Assembly: GCA_015680685.1 (NCBI GenBank)
Contig: MNCI01001451.1
Location: 6,503-70,502, forward strand
Length of the DNA stretch: 64,000 nucleotides
Reading direction: 5' to 3'
Origin: Gnetum montanum
Taxonomy: Eukaryota > Streptophyta > Gnetopsida > Gnetales > Gnetaceae
Positions 32,262 through 45,102 of the stretch are shown piece by piece. The notes below the pieces were generated by a model. It did no database searches and was not told the origin of the DNA. It saw only the letters and a list, made by a program, of their open reading frames with translations. The translations under genes were made by a program, and so were the position numbers. How positions within the stretch are numbered: the first letter of the stretch is position 1; the number at the start of each line of letters is the position of its first letter.

Positions 32262-35045
32262 TCAGTAGCTGTAGTATTGTCCCGTTCCCATTCTATACCT
32301 CATGTTTTGATAATTGTACATTGGATCAGAATAGTCAACAGGCTTTATATCCACAGGATTATCATTATCCATGTTTTCTTGCACAGCTCCAAAAACAACT
32401 TCATTGCTTGAAACAACATCTCTTTCATAGTATGTCTCAGGGGCAGAAGAGTGATGTCTCAAGGGACGCAGATGCTCATGACTGCTTCCGTCGTCATAAT
32501 AATGATCATACATTTCTTCATTAATAGACCCACCAGACATAAATGGACTTCTGTATTCTCTGCCTGGTCTGGCATCACCATTCTCTGAACCCTCAGTAGG
32601 TGGAGGAGATGAGGGTGTTTCAACTTCTGGTTCTCTGAATGTCACTGTTCTCTTTCTCCTGCCTCCTGTAATTTGGGGCTCCAATTCTTCTTCCATGATG
32701 CTACTAAGTGGCCGAAAGGACCTTTTCTCCTTTTTCATGAATCCTCCAGTGATGCAGGAAAGTAGTCCTCCAGTGATTTCATAAATGGACTTGAAAACAT
32801 CCACAAAAAACTTGCCAAAGGAAACCCACCCAGCATCAAGGTTGTCTTGGTCTCCATCAATCAGCGGAGTCCTGTTTGATGATGTTTTCAGAACACCAGG
32901 ATACTTGTTTGGCTTTGAGCGTTTCTCTTCAGTATCCTGCCATTGGCACACAGCAAAAATGCTAATGACATGCAGTATAAACCATTAAGGAATTTCTGGG
33001 TAATATGTTTTTTTTTTTTTTGCAAATGCAGCATAGATTGACCATTTTGGTTATAACCTTACCCTTCGTGGGAAAAGGGCAGTTAAAACACCTTGTTGAA
33101 GCAAGGCAATTATATATCCTATGAAGGCTGCACCTCCAAGCAAGAGAACCCCTACACATCGCACAAGAACTCTATGTCCATAAACTATAGTCCAAACGAT
33201 CCACGTGTCATTTTATTAGAAAAAAGCAGGGCAAAAGATAAAGCTCAACTTTAGGAGATATCTTAGCAGCACACAAATATATTGAAAATTACATTAAAAT
33301 TCCGCCTAATAAAGCCAACCTGCAGAAAAATTACTGCCATACTGGTATGCACAGTCATCATAATTAAGTTGAATCTCACGAATGGCTTGATTCCCTCTGT
33401 CAATAACCAACAAGGAACATGTACTACTGACATAGAATACATCAAAATCATTTGAGAACCTTGCATCTTCACTTGGACCGTCCGCAAGCCCCGGCTTTGT
33501 GGACTTCCCTCCTGCAATAGTGGTAACACCTAGCATAGAAAGAAAGCAAAGCATATCCACTCCTTAATTCAAAACCCCAACATGAACATGGATGGTTTCG
33601 GAAAAAGAAACAGTAGAACCAACAATGAATGGAATGACCAAATCATGCACAGAATGATTCTGCACTACGGGAAAACAAAAATTATGTGGGACTGACTCGG
33701 ACAACCTGGCACTTATATTTTGTATATTATAATAATTATATCCATAGTAAAGTGCTGGTTTCTCAATTGGTACAAGTAGTTTAAATTTAAGTCTGAATAT
33801 AAAAACAATACGTTTTCAATCAAATACAGAATTAGTAGAATAAGTTTCATCTTATCTGCCGTAAAAACGTAAGAATCTGAAGCATGAACCATTCGTTCCT
33901 AAAAACTGCTGCAGTGCATACCTGCTTCACCTATTTTCCTGATTGCCATATTCATGGTATCAGCCACATAAACATTGCCCTTGTCATCAACAGCAAAACC
34001 CTTAGGATGATTAAGCCGGGCATCTCGCGGCCTGCCATCAACATACCCTGCCAAGCCATCTGCAGATCCTGCCACTAGTTTCGCTTTGCTATCTGGACAC
34101 ACAGCGGCACTTATAAACACAACACAAACACATGAAAAACGTTCAGAACAAAGTGGATTCACTGGCCTTCATTAAAAGACATACATTTAGATAAGGGAGG
34201 TGTTGCTCTAAGAATATTGCTGTTGGTTGAATCCAAAATCAGCAGATCCCCGTCTGGTGCAACCTGTATGGAGTAAGGTTCTATTCCATGTTTACTCCCA
34301 TCAAACAAGGTTTCCACTGTATAACCACTTTCGAATTGCAATACAGATCTTCCTGCATCAGGAAACAAAAATCATATGATAAAATGCAGTAACTTGTTTC
34401 CAACAAGGGAGGGTCAGAAATTCTGCAAAGCAAAATGAACTTAGATGGAAAGCTATAGAAAGTAGAGGATACCTGTTTTAGGGGCCGTATTTGGGATCGT
34501 CCAGACCCATTTCAGTAAGTTCGTGAAAGTGGTAGAAATCAGAGCTGCGTGCACAGGCACAGAGGCAGAAAACGATATATTATTACACAAAAAAGTATCA
34601 GAAAGACGCTTAACTGTTCTGAATCAAGCTACATTTCGCTGATTGCTATCTCAAAGAAACAAACCCATGTAATCACAACCGAATCCTACAACGAATATTG
34701 GAATCAGAGGAGCTTCACCAGAATCCAGAGTGGAGAAAAATCTTCAGAGAAACGGAGCTTTGTGGTAATAACATACCAAACTTGGCACTGAAAACCCAGA
34801 AACGCTCAAAAAACCAAAAGTCGATGGATCTGCGTGTCAAAAACGCTGAAAGAAAGCAGGCATTTCTTACCCCTGAGCTCTTTTGGGTTTAAGATTACTT
34901 CTGCAAGTTTGGCATAAGGTGATGGTGATTTTGGAAGCCGAGAAGCTGGAGAACCAGGCCTGAAAGGAGGGGCCGCATTAACACAGTTACTGAACACTAT
35001 CACCAGAACCACCAAAGTTGCAGCAGCACTCGTCCTTCTCCCCAT
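32262..35045 (-). CDS. NHL-repeat-containing single-pass membrane protein (seven exons)
   Basis: Exons on the minus strand: 35,045-34,871; 34,544-34,473; 34,352-34,185; 34,092-33,922; 33,529-33,320; 33,151-33,063; 32,936-32,262. All introns are GT-AG and every phase closes, giving 519 residues. Residues 1-24 are a signal peptide (GRRTSAAATLVVLVIVFSNC). Three NHL-type repeats follow: about 90-133 (GYTVETLFDGSKHGIEPYSI), 156-193 (LNHPKGFAVDDKGNVYVADT) and 210-250 (DVFYVSSTCSLLVIDRGNQA), likely part of a beta-propeller. Residues about 267-292 (VLLLGGAAFIGYIIALL) are one membrane helix; the remainder is a charged cytosolic tail (GGRRKRTVTFREPEVE). It matches the plant family of Arabidopsis At1g70280 in order and motifs (from memory). 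Its role is unknown; a lumenal or extracellular binding propeller is likely. An in-frame ATG at 35,084 would add 13 residues but would bury the signal peptide. Confidence 0.93.
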
Positions 35046-35136
35046 TCTTGTTTCCCACAAACAACCGAAATTCCTGAAACCCAATCCTTACCAGCCAAAG
35101 TGCGCTTCAGCCTCTGCTGCAGATACGCGTGTAGTG

Positions 35137-35143
35137 TATATAT
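35137..35143 (-). promoter_or_regulatory. Likely TATA box of the NHL gene
   Basis: The minus strand reads GGATATATACAC about 95 bp upstream of the start codon at 35,045, predicting a 5' UTR of about 60-65 nt. It is the best-placed TATA-like element upstream of the gene. Confidence 0.5.
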
Positions 35144-35635
35144 CCATTCAACTTTAGCCCCCAGAAAAAGCCAGATTTAGATCATTCTGCTGCCATTTCG
35201 AATGGACACAAAAGAGAAAAGCCAGATTTCTGCTTGGGCAAATCTAAACCCTCCGAAAATCAAGCATTCAGTGCGCATCTCAGCTAAAAACATTCTCTTA
35301 ATTTGATCCTGCAACATGAGAATAAACTCAAATCCAGCTACATGGCATCTCCCAGCCCGAGCCAGTGCAGCCTCACCATCGTCGAATGTGGAAACAGTAA
35401 AGTAGAGAGTCGAAATGTACCAAACAATGCAAAAGGTGTGAAACCCACAAACCCAAACACACTGAAGAAGGGTGGGCTCTGCAGGTTTCCAATAAAACTA
35501 TGAATGCAATTCCCCAGAGACAGAGACACAGACAGAGGCCATGTTCGGTGCAACCAAAAGAAGACAATTTGCCTGACAAGAAAACGGCAGCCACGCAAGC
35601 GGCCTACTACTAATACTACTGACGCCTCTGTCCAT

Positions 35636-35690
35636 CCTATTTCAGGTTGATTTCACGCCAGTCCTTCCTATTTCAGGTTGATTTTACGCC
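35636..35690. repeat. Short direct duplication upstream of the NHL gene
   Basis: CCTATTTCAGGTTGATTTCACGCCAGT is followed by a near-identical second copy (one C/T difference), period about 29 bp. It lies about 550 bp upstream of the predicted transcription start. Confidence 0.8.
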
Positions 35691-35837
35691 AGTATTATTT
35701 GGAATACGATGCAATTACACTGCTTTTTTTCTATTTTGATAGTAATTAACCAACACGCCGGCCTCGATTAGCACAAAGAATGTGTGTTTGTACTTTCTAA
35801 AGTTGGAAGCGCACAGCGTAGCCAGGTTTTATAGTTG

Positions 35838-35872
35838 CTGCTCACTGCTCACTGCTCACTGCTCACTGCTCA
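35838..35872. repeat. Heptanucleotide microsatellite (CTCACTG)n
   Basis: CTGCTCACTGCTCACTGCTCACTG... with four to five perfect 7-bp units. Probably length-variable between individuals. Confidence 0.9.
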
Positions 35873-36589
35873 AGGCAGACGCGTGAATTAGTGGTTTAAT
35901 AAGTGGTTCCAGACTTTGTGACATGCTGATGCTAAATGCTAATGCTAATGTTTTAACATGGCTAAAAAACTATAGAAGGTGTCCCTTTCACGGGTCAGCG
36001 AACTCGACCTATTCACAGTGGGCGTGGGTGTGGAGTAGGGCTACTCGTTCCATAAGAACAGCAATCAAAATTGTTTAGTATGTTATATTATGGTTAATTT
36101 GCTTATGCATTTACCTTGTGTTGATTCTGCTCCATGTTCTGCCCCTTAGTGCTTAAACCGGTACTTGTACCATTCTTTGGTCGATGTCATATATTATGAA
36201 ATATTTGGGTATTCTTTTAAGGTAAATTTTTTGGATGGGCCGTTAGCTAGTTTTCCACATGTGAGAAGTTTTTTTGAAATCTAAAACTACAACATAATTT
36301 AATTTCAATATCATGTTAGAACATGTTAGAACATTAATACACCCATGGGTGCAAGACAAGTGGTGAGGTTACTTATCTTAGCCTTATGGTAAGACCCTTT
36401 TCGTTTGTGGGTCACATCTACCCTGCTATATTGGTAAGGGTTGTGTTACCAACCCTGAGTTGCCTTGCCTCGAAAAAACAAAAAACCAAAAAAATGTTAG
36501 AACAATAATTATGGGTTAAGAGACATTGTTTGCTTAGTTAGAGCATGTGGCTTATAATGTGCAAGTCATAAGTTTATTCTTTTTTAACA

Positions 36590-37960
36590 ATGAGGTTAAG
36601 GGTATTGGCTTGGTAGAGCTAGTTTGTAGAGTTAAATTTCCACTCTACAAGCAAGATCTACCATGTCAACATACACCACATCAACAAGTTTGTAGAGCTA
36701 GTTTGTAGAATTAAATTTATGCTCTACAAGCAAGCTCTACCACATCAACATTTGTCACACCAACATACGCCACATCAGCTTTTGATATAAGGGTGGTTGA
36801 TAGAACCACATTTCCATTCTATGAATAAACTAGTCCACGTTAGCCCCTACCATGTTAGCTTCCACCATGTCAACTATTGAGAAGGCCTACTTTGTACAGC
36901 TAAAAAATGATTCTACAAAAATAGCTCTACAAGTAACAAGCTCAATCTTATAGCTATATTCTTATTTTCCCCATATAAGTTATTTCCTTAAAAGCAGTCT
37001 ATAGAACCAAGATTTGATATTACAACGGAAAGCTAGGATAGTCCTACAAGCTACATCATCATTTGTCTACGTTAGCATGTAAGGAAAAGCTCATAGAACT
37101 AAAAATTAACCTTACAAGATAATTCTACTCAATTAACTTCATAGTACTAAAGGGAAAAGGAGAGAAAGTGGAATTGGCTTCATATACAACATGTGAATTC
37201 CACTTAAAAGAAACTAGTAGAACAAAAAAATTGCTCTACAAGGTAAGCCACGAGAGATTGTACACAACTAGATGGGAAGCCCATAGTTAAGCTTTCATAG
37301 AGCCAAAATATGATTGTACAGAAAACAATTCTACCTTGTCAACTTTATCTATAGGAAGCAAAAGAGTGGAACTTACAAGTACACTACTATCGACTCCATC
37401 ATGTAAGCATGAAAGAAAGGACAATGCTCGTAGAGTTAAAATTAAGCTCTAGAATACAAGCACAAAATAGCTCTACGATGTCATCATCAGACCAAGCTAG
37501 CTTTACAGAAAAAGCATTACTTGAAGAGCTTAAAATAATTTTACCAACAAGAAAATAAATGGTTCTACTAAGATAGCCTCTTCCTTTTAAAGAATAGGCT
37601 TGCTTGTAGAACCAAAATTTAACCTCACTACCAAGTTCCTTTTTCATTCTTCCACGTCAACTTTCATGGAGGTTAAAAATGGCTCTAAAAAGTTGCTGTA
37701 CCATGTAAGCTCTAGAGTTAGCTTATATTCATAGAAGAGAAATCCAATTCTATGGAGAGGCTTTAAGTGGCACGTAGCATACCACTATGTCAACTTAAAG
37801 ATGGAGTTCGTAGAATCAAGTTTCTATTCCATGAGTAAGCTCTGCCACATCAACTTCTTCAAAGGGCAAGTTTATGAAGCATGAAAACGATTCTACTAGA
37901 GTGGTTCTACAAGCCACATCAAACATTGAGCTAACAAAAAAATTGTGCACATGTGCCTTT
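36590..37960. repeat. Decayed repeat field with TAGAGCTA / CTCTACAAG motifs
   Basis: No ORF. The sequence consists of loosely repeated units of about 70-100 bp containing GTAGAGCTA-AAATT...CTCTACAAGC...CTACCA(C/T)(A/G)TCAAC. The clearest pair is GTTTGTAGAGTTAAATTTCC...CTCTACAAGCAAG (36,632 on) and GTTTGTAGAATTAAATTT...CTCTACAAGCAAG (36,701 on). The inverted halves GTAGAG and CTCTAC suggest an old palindrome-rich LTR or minisatellite. Confidence 0.6.
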
Positions 37961-38707
37961 TGTTTTTGTTTTTAATCCAACTTAGAGAAAGGGGTAGTAG
38001 AAATCACATTTAATACTTTCATAAAATAAGCTTGAAGTTGGAAATGAGTTCTTTATATTAACAATCAAACACCTTGAGCCTTAAATGAGGTAGCTTAAAC
38101 AAGATCAAAGCCTGTAAAAAGTATATCGCACAATCTACTTCGAGCAAGCAAATTTAAGAGAGAAGCTTTGAATATTAAAGAGTAAGATTTGGCCATATTT
38201 TAAACATACAGTCATTAACATCCAAAGCTAAAAGACTGAAGTAGAGTTGAGAGCTAGAACAAACTAAAATGCAGGGCCACCATTAACAATACAAAGAAGC
38301 TTTGAGTTTCAGGAAAAAGCTAGGATGTCACACAAAGAGAAGGAAGAATCCCCTTAAAAGTTTTAGGATATTGACATCTTTATCTTCTCAAAATATTTAC
38401 AGCAATATAATCTAAATATTTATAATCTCCATCAATGAATTGATGTTATATGCCTGAAACTGAATGTGAAAAAATCTGCCCTATTTGATTTTGACAAAGA
38501 TCATGAATTAATAGAGAAGTCAAGTCTACAATCAGGGAAATCATTGGAATGATGGTGAGAGATTTATGAGAAAATAGGGCTTCACAAGGTAGGGTTCAAG
38601 CCTAGAGGGAACTTTATCGGGGATGTCTTGAATCGTCTTACAATAGAGACATTCTACGAGAAGGATAAGCTATGTTTTAGGTAAAACACTAAGCACTTCA
38701 TTAATAT
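37961..38707. other. No gene seen
   Basis: AT-rich sequence between the repeat field and the LTR of element B. No motif was readable on either strand. Confidence 0.4.
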
Positions 38708-39470
38708 TGATGAGTGGCAAGATACCCCTACACTCAACCATACGAATACGAGTGTTTTCACGCGTGATTCGATCGAACTCCGCAGACGAACTAGTTGTGG
38801 CACCTAGACAGTTATCCTTAGGTCGCAGTTCACTGTCTTCCCACCTGGACTAGTATTTATATTTTTCACATATGGTTTAGTCCAGAGTGAGGTGTATGAT
38901 GTGTTCCTAATCTAATGCTACTCCTGAAGGCAGTGGAAAATAATATTAACTAAGCTAAGCTAGGAGGAAAAGGTAAGAAAATCTAATCTAGCCTAAGTGT
39001 GATGAGCAGCTGTTGCTTGATTATCTGTACACATCTTGGACTTCGTGCACGACTACCATTGGGATTACCAATTGCAAATCCTAGGTACACCATTGGGATA
39101 CCAAGTAGTCACACTTAAATGCTCGTAATCAAGTTGTACTCATTTCGTGTTACTAGGAGATAAGGATGAGAGAGAAAGTAATAAATAATAATTAAATAAA
39201 TAAACAAATAACAAAGTGAATGCTGCAATGATGAAGTAATCTTGATCTTTATTATTGGTCATGTGCGCATCCAAGTATGTCACACTCGAATAAAGAATGC
39301 CATACAATTACATTCACCACACTGCGGGCAGACACGAGAAAAATAATCTAACTTTGGAGGGATCAAACTACCAAAGTCTTGCTACAATCTAAATTATTGA
39401 TGATAAACAAGGGAGAGCCGCTTCTTATTTATAGACATTGCGGTGGATTACGATATCGCTTGGGAGTTTT
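38708..39470 (-). repeat. 3' LTR of element B (minus strand)
   Basis: Starts TGATGAGTGGCAAGATACCCC and aligns along more than 600 bp with the LTR at 45,103 (shared CAACCATACGAATACGAG, CACCTGGACTAGTAT, GGGATACCAAGTAGTCACAC, AAGTAATCTTGATCTTTAT). A minus-strand TATA box (CTATAAATAAG) lies at about 39,427-39,433, with GATATCGC just upstream. The far edge is approximate. Confidence 0.75.
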
Positions 39471-41097
39471 GCTAACTTCGCTTCTATGTGCTTGGCCGTG
39501 ATCTCTGCTATGACCAACTTTTCCTTGGTAGAGATGAGGTCTAATTGTGCTGCCATGACATCTTGTGGAATGTCAAATAAGAATGTCATCACTTGTCCTA
39601 TTTGCAGCAACTGATCAAGCACATCCTTATGCTTCGTAGGAGTCATTGAGAGATCGACTAATATTTGAGCATCACGTGCTCCTGTGAAGTTTGCTGATGG
39701 CACAACAAGGACATTGAAGGATACTTTGATGTGGTCTACGACCACTTCTAAGACTCCTACTGCATCCTGGTGCTGCATGACCACCACTGTGGCCCCTTCA
39801 CTAGTCTTGAGTTACACCTGAAAGGATGTAGCATTCCCTGAAATCTGTTGTGACCAATCAGTCTCCCCTCCTCCTATTTTAATGGACACCTCACCTCGTG
39901 CACAATCTATAGAGATAGTGGGACATACAATATCGTTGATGACGTGAAAGAGATTAGCATCATCATGACTCCCTCAACTGACCATCTAAACGATGGCCCT
40001 GAGATGGCTCATCGATGGTCGATAATCCTGTAGTGGCAACGGTTGGTCTCACTAGCTTATGTTGGGCCCTACTTCTTGTTGTCGATTGGGCCTTGAGCTT
40101 GGGAGTTGGCTAGGCCCTACATTTTGAGTTGTAGTGGGCTCCGTCATTTGTTCTTGCTCTAGCTCTAGTGTCTCACTAGCACTTTTCCTTGGAGTTGGTG
40201 GCTTGAGCAGTTCAGCGAATGAAGAATTTTGGGCTTTTCTGGGGATGTCATTGATGTACCCTAGAATTCTAGCACACTTGCACAGGTTCTTGACGAGACA
40301 AGGGAAGGGCAATGTGAACTTTCCTATCTTACATTCTTTGAACCACTTTAAGATCTCCATGTGATATAGGTGGGGCAGGTTAGCATTAACCTTTCCCATC
40401 AACATCGCACTTCCTCTTGTTGCATATGTTGAATCCTATTTAATCCTTTTGTGGGGAAGATGTGATAAGTACCAATCTTGATGTAGATTCTCTCTTCCAA
40501 CATCAATTCTCCATATATCTTATCTTCCTTACTATATGCCCTATCCAACCAAACCTTTCACGCATTAGCATCAGAGCGAGTGGATAGGTGAGCAACTTTC
40601 AGTCCCATATTCGAAAGGTTTAACACTTCCAAAATGGCCTTGGCGGAAAAATCAATAGACACACCACCGATGTCAATCGTGGTGCCTTCTTCTTTATTGT
40701 GTCAAAATTGGTACATTTTTCTAAGTACCAGACACCACTTTTAGAGAGGATAGGCCATAATGGGGACCCTTTGAGCTGGTCCCCTAATAGCCTTAGGAGC
40801 GAATTCCATGAAGCGTCTGAAGTTTAATTCCACGATCACTGTAGCTAATGTGGACCTTTCATGGATGGCCTGAACACACTCCGAGGGCAATGTGAGGTGT
40901 TTTCCCTATTCAGGTATTGTAGTAGCTCCACCTTTTTCCTATACTAATTGTACAGTAGTAGGAGTCTCTTGATGGATACTAAAGGATTGCACCTCTTGCT
41001 CTGTATGTTGTTTGGCAAATGCCTATCCTCTACCTCTCCTGGGTTGCTTAGATGCACCTTGAGAGCAACCTTCTTGTTGTCCATGCTTTGGGGCCAT
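39425..41097 (-). pseudogene. 3' accessory ORF of element B
   Basis: Minus-strand coding remnant beginning at ATG 41,097 (MAPKHGQQEGCSQGASKQPR). Stops split it. Readable stretches include ERSTLATVIVELNFRRFMEF, WFKECKIGKFTLPFPCLVKN and PDKHKDVLDQLLQIGQ-like helices near 39,600. It sits where Athila-type Ty3 elements carry an extra ORF between integrase and the 3' LTR (established for the lineage). There is no recognisable envelope signal peptide or transmembrane segment. Function unknown. Confidence 0.5.
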
Positions 41098-41579
41098 CTG
41101 TAATCACACAGGGCCAATCATTAGTAAGGTTGCTTACCAAAGTTAAGTTATACCTTACTTCTTGCCTTAATGAATTTGTTTTTTATTTCGTTTGATTTAA
41201 AGTTAGAAATTTTATGGAAATAACCCCAAAAGGTTTTAATATTTGGGCCACTTTACTTAGGTGGTTTCAAAGTTTAATTTCCTAGTATAGATAAGGAGAT
41301 GAAATTGTTTTTGGCATATGTTTATTATTTTTATAACTAATTACCCTTGATAGTGTCCTTTGGACAATGAAAGCTTTCAAAAAATTTATATGAAATTTAG
41401 TGTGTACCCATCGCCCACGACTAAGTTGAACACTCCAAGTTCAAGTAGGTTCAGACAGAATGAAAATCGGAGAGCTAGCAAGCAAGTTATGGTTATTGGA
41501 ACAAGAGATGCGCAATCGCAAGTCGTAGAAGAAAATTTGAAAAACTCCCCCCATGTGGACAGTTGCAAATGATGTTGAT

Positions 41580-41700
41580 GTTCGCAGGGGGGCCCATATA
41601 TATATATTTTAAGGACACGATATCGCGTACCCGCTAGTGGGGACCTAATATTGTGGCTGACCCAATATCGGAAACTCAATATCAGGTCCTATTAGAAATA
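41580..41700 (-). repeat. LTR-like fragment with GATATC motifs
   Basis: ACACGATATCGCGTACCCGC, CCAATATCGG and CAATATCAGG follow an alternating TA run (41,599-41,610), matching the layout of the U3 of element B at 45,825-45,945. Probably a piece of a related LTR. Confidence 0.45.
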
Positions 41701-43040
41701 GGGTACTTGGAAAAATCTATAAATTTGTGAAACTCCAAGGGATAAATTGAGGAATTTTAATCAATGTAAAGGGTCCAAGGTAATATAAACTAGTCCTAAA
41801 GGTACAAAAAATATAATGATGTAAAATATAACAATGAANAATAGATGTGTTACGAGTGCAAATTACAAGGGTTACACAAGTGGGTACTCCCTAAAGCAGG
41901 TTCCAACCTATAATGCCCTTGCGTAACCACACCTTAAAATGTGTGTAGGCACTAGAAGGGTTAAATGTAGTCTATACTAATTTCAAAAAACACACACATG
42001 TAGATATCATTGCGATGAGATATGAATCCCATGCTACCTAAGTCTCGAGTCACAATTACATGAATAGCGAGGTGAGGTGAATCATAGAAGGGATTGCAAA
42101 GATTGGAATATGAGGTAACTGTCTTAGGACACAATGAATCTTGCATGTAAGGCATGATTAGTGTGTCATTAACCTATTGCTCCAAACTCAAGACCAAGTC
42201 CATTCCTTTGATCAATGACATCACATTACTTCATCCAATGATGGACAACCATAAGAGCACCATGACAACAAGGCGTACGATCACTTGGCATTTCGTTCAA
42301 GGGAGGAGTGATTTTTGCTTTGTGGCACACATGTTTTTTCTTGATGTATTGCTTAATCCAGAGAAGCTACCTACCTTCAAGCATGGGTGCATGTCTTTCT
42401 AGTGGGACCCCCTAGAATAGCATTATTTTTTTCTGGTTGAGTGCCTTTTAATTACTCTTACTTCCATTTTTCATTAGATCCATAAGGATCTTAGTATAGC
42501 CAAGATGCATGATAACTCCTACAAATGTCACCAAAGAGAATCCACAAGTCCCCTTGATGTCACACCCTAGCCATTCCTGCTTAGTCCATTCGTCTTTGCT
42601 TTGGGTATAATAACATAAAATTACTTTAAGTTGTAATGATTAAGAATATCATTGTACCCAAGGTAGAAGCCCTTATGAATAGAATGGGTGGGTGGATGTT
42701 ATGGGCTCATTGTCCACATAATGAGTCATCTAAGACTTGATAGCATAAAACAACACCTCAACCAATGGTTCACATGAGTGTTTTATTCCTAGATGAGATT
42801 ACTCATAAAAAGGTAAAAAGATAAAAAGAAAAAAAGGAAAAAAGATCAAACAATAAGTTGAAAAGTGAAAAACTAAAAAACAAAAATTTCAAAATTAAAG
42901 AAAATGAAAAACATTTATTAATCCTGCTTGTTAGAATGGAGGATACCCCCCATAACTAAACTGTTAAGCATAGCTAGGATTAATAAATGAAAGGTTGGGA
43001 TCCTTGCATGTTGGAAATATTGAGATCCAGTCATATTCAA
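41700..43040. other. No protein motif recognised; single N at 41,839
   Basis: AT-rich, with poly-A-rich runs at 42,810-42,910. This is where protease, reverse transcriptase and integrase of element B would be expected, but I could read none, so pol seems deleted. One ambiguous base marks a possible gap. Confidence 0.4.
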
Positions 43041-43044
43041 ACCA

Positions 43045-44967
43045 CTAGGTGTCTTTTGATGTGGTGGTTGGAATGTACCCCAAGTGGGGTTCACACACTT
43101 GATTATAGTAAACATAGTGGGGAAATTTATAAGATGTAGTTAATGGATGAATAGTTGACCCACTATGGCACTTGTCACCATAAGATGGTATGCAAGGATC
43201 GGTATGTCTCCCTATGTGGTGATATTCATTCAATCTTATGGTTGTTGGAGTATTGGTTAGTGGCCTTGATGAGGTAACATGAGGCATTGGGTTTGAAGAG
43301 GAAGATGCACCACAGTGTTGGACTTATGCTGAGTTGAAAGATGCAGTGGGCTCAGAATTGTGCTGTCCCTTCTTATGGTCATGTTGAAAGAAGGGGCATC
43401 TTCGATGTTGAGGAGAGTTCTAACTACTATTGTCAGCAGAAGCACAAGTAACATTCATGGGTTTATGCTATGGTGCAAATCCTTCTGGAACACTTGGTGG
43501 TGATGTAGAAGGAGGTGAAGGATGAGAATGTTGAAATTAAGAAGAAGTGTAATGTACATGAGGTGATGGTCCTGTTGGAGAGGATATGGGTTGATAGTAT
43601 TGAGGAGAATAATAATAATGTGGCAAGATAGAAGATGTTGACCCAGTTGGGGAAACAGGATGTTGAACTTGATAAGCACTTGGGTTCAGATGGTATGAAG
43701 GATGTAACCAATTTGGGGGTGGCCTCCCCCACGACTGGGATTGTTGCCACTATGATCGAACATAGTATCTCTGTACGAACTCTAGATATAACACTCTTTC
43801 CCAGTGCTCCTGTAAATGTGATAAGATTGAACATTGGCCCTTAGGGTGATCATACAAGAAAATGTTACATTGATATGTATGATTGGCAGTTGAGCTCTTA
43901 TTTTTTTCAACCCTTCTTTCTGGTTGTCTAAGGGTATTTTGTCCTACTTCTTGGTTTGTCATAACTCTATCTCCAATAATGTTGGCATATTCTCGACATT
44001 TTTTATGCATCCATTCCATCATCTTATTGATCTTTGCCTCAATTTCATCCAATGGTTGTAGTGTTGGCAAAGATGGTTCCACCTCATTAAGATGAGTTGA
44101 TTTCTCCTCTTTTAGATTATGGACCTTTGTTGATGTAAGATTTTGGTCCCATTGAGATTTTTCAATGTTCTCCCATTTAACTATTTCTCCTTCTTCTTTT
44201 GCTACCTACTTGATAAGCTCTTGAAATTGTTGGGTTCATAGCTCATATAGTTGACCTCGGGCATACATCCCTAGGATTTCCTTTGTTTCATTACAGAGCC
44301 CATCTATGATACGGTACATTAGCCTCTCCTCGGAGAACTCGTGGCTTGGGCAATTGTTTAACAATGCATAATATCTTTCTAAGGCCATGTCCAAGGGTTC
44401 ATGTTGCTCTTGTTTCCACTCTTGGATTTGTCTCCTCAAGGCTAACACTTTGGCATATGTTTGATATCTTTCATTAAAGAGCTCTACCATTGTTGGCCAA
44501 TGTTGAATTGATCTTGGTTTTAAATATCTATACCATACTTTTTCTTGGCCAATGAGTGTCGCAGGAAAGAGCTTAAGTTTTTGCCATCCATTATCAATGT
44601 TGTTCCATGCACAGGCATTATAGAAGGCTTGTAAATGTTGTTGTGGATCTAAATCATAGCCTTTTGAAAACTTAGAAAATTTGTTTAAGTCAGGCCTAGG
44701 TAGACGACTTTCCTTACGATGCCTGCAAGATATTCAAACAGCCTCTTGTATTTTCGTTAGGCTTGTAGTGGCCAGTAGGGGTTCATCGTCACTGGGTAGG
44801 TTATGCATTCGTGAATTGGAATGATGTTGTCTTTGTTTATGTTCATAGGAGACCCCTACATCAGATTGAGTACTCCAAACTTCATCTTCATCATTATATA
44901 ACTCGTTGGTTTTCCAATGAATTCCCTTAGTAGTTGTTGCGTTATCATAGTCTTGTGAGAGAGACAT
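43045..44967 (-). pseudogene. gag of element B
   Basis: Starts at ATG 44,967 (MSLSQDYDNATTTKGIHWKT), about 135 bp after the primer site. Core gag segments: PDLNKFSKFSKGYDLDPQQH, VWYRYLKPRSIQHWPTMVEL, FNERYQTYAKVLALRRQIQE, ERLMYRIIDGLCNETKEILG. A zinc knuckle follows as CNIFLYDHPKGQC, with the second Cys replaced by Phe. The C-terminal third (43,840-43,050) is Pro/His/Ser/Thr-rich. A handful of stops make it dead, but it is the best preserved gag of the A/B/C family in the window. Confidence 0.85.
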
Positions 44968-45079
44968 TGTGTGTGAGTTTGTGTGTGAGTTAATTGAAAT
45001 TAATTTCTTTTCTAAAAGATATATCGTTAATACCTTGTTACAGTGATCTTATATGATGTAACCAATCTAAATAACTAGC

Positions 45080-45102
45080 ACTGTCCTCGGTAATGGTGCC
45101 AA
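45080..45102 (-). other. Primer-binding site of element B (tRNA-Asp type)
   Basis: The minus strand after the LTR end reads TTGGCACCATTACCGAGGAC, close to the tRNA-Asp primer site of Athila-type elements, again differing mostly by transitions. Confidence 0.7.

Noticed and set aside
35338-35598. Minus-strand 86-codon ORF upstream of the NHL gene
   Set aside because: Overlaps an alternative frame of similar length, has no motif, and lies upstream of the predicted TATA box.
39425-41097. Envelope gene of an endogenous retrovirus
   Set aside because: No signal peptide, transmembrane anchor or furin-like site could be seen; position alone is not enough.
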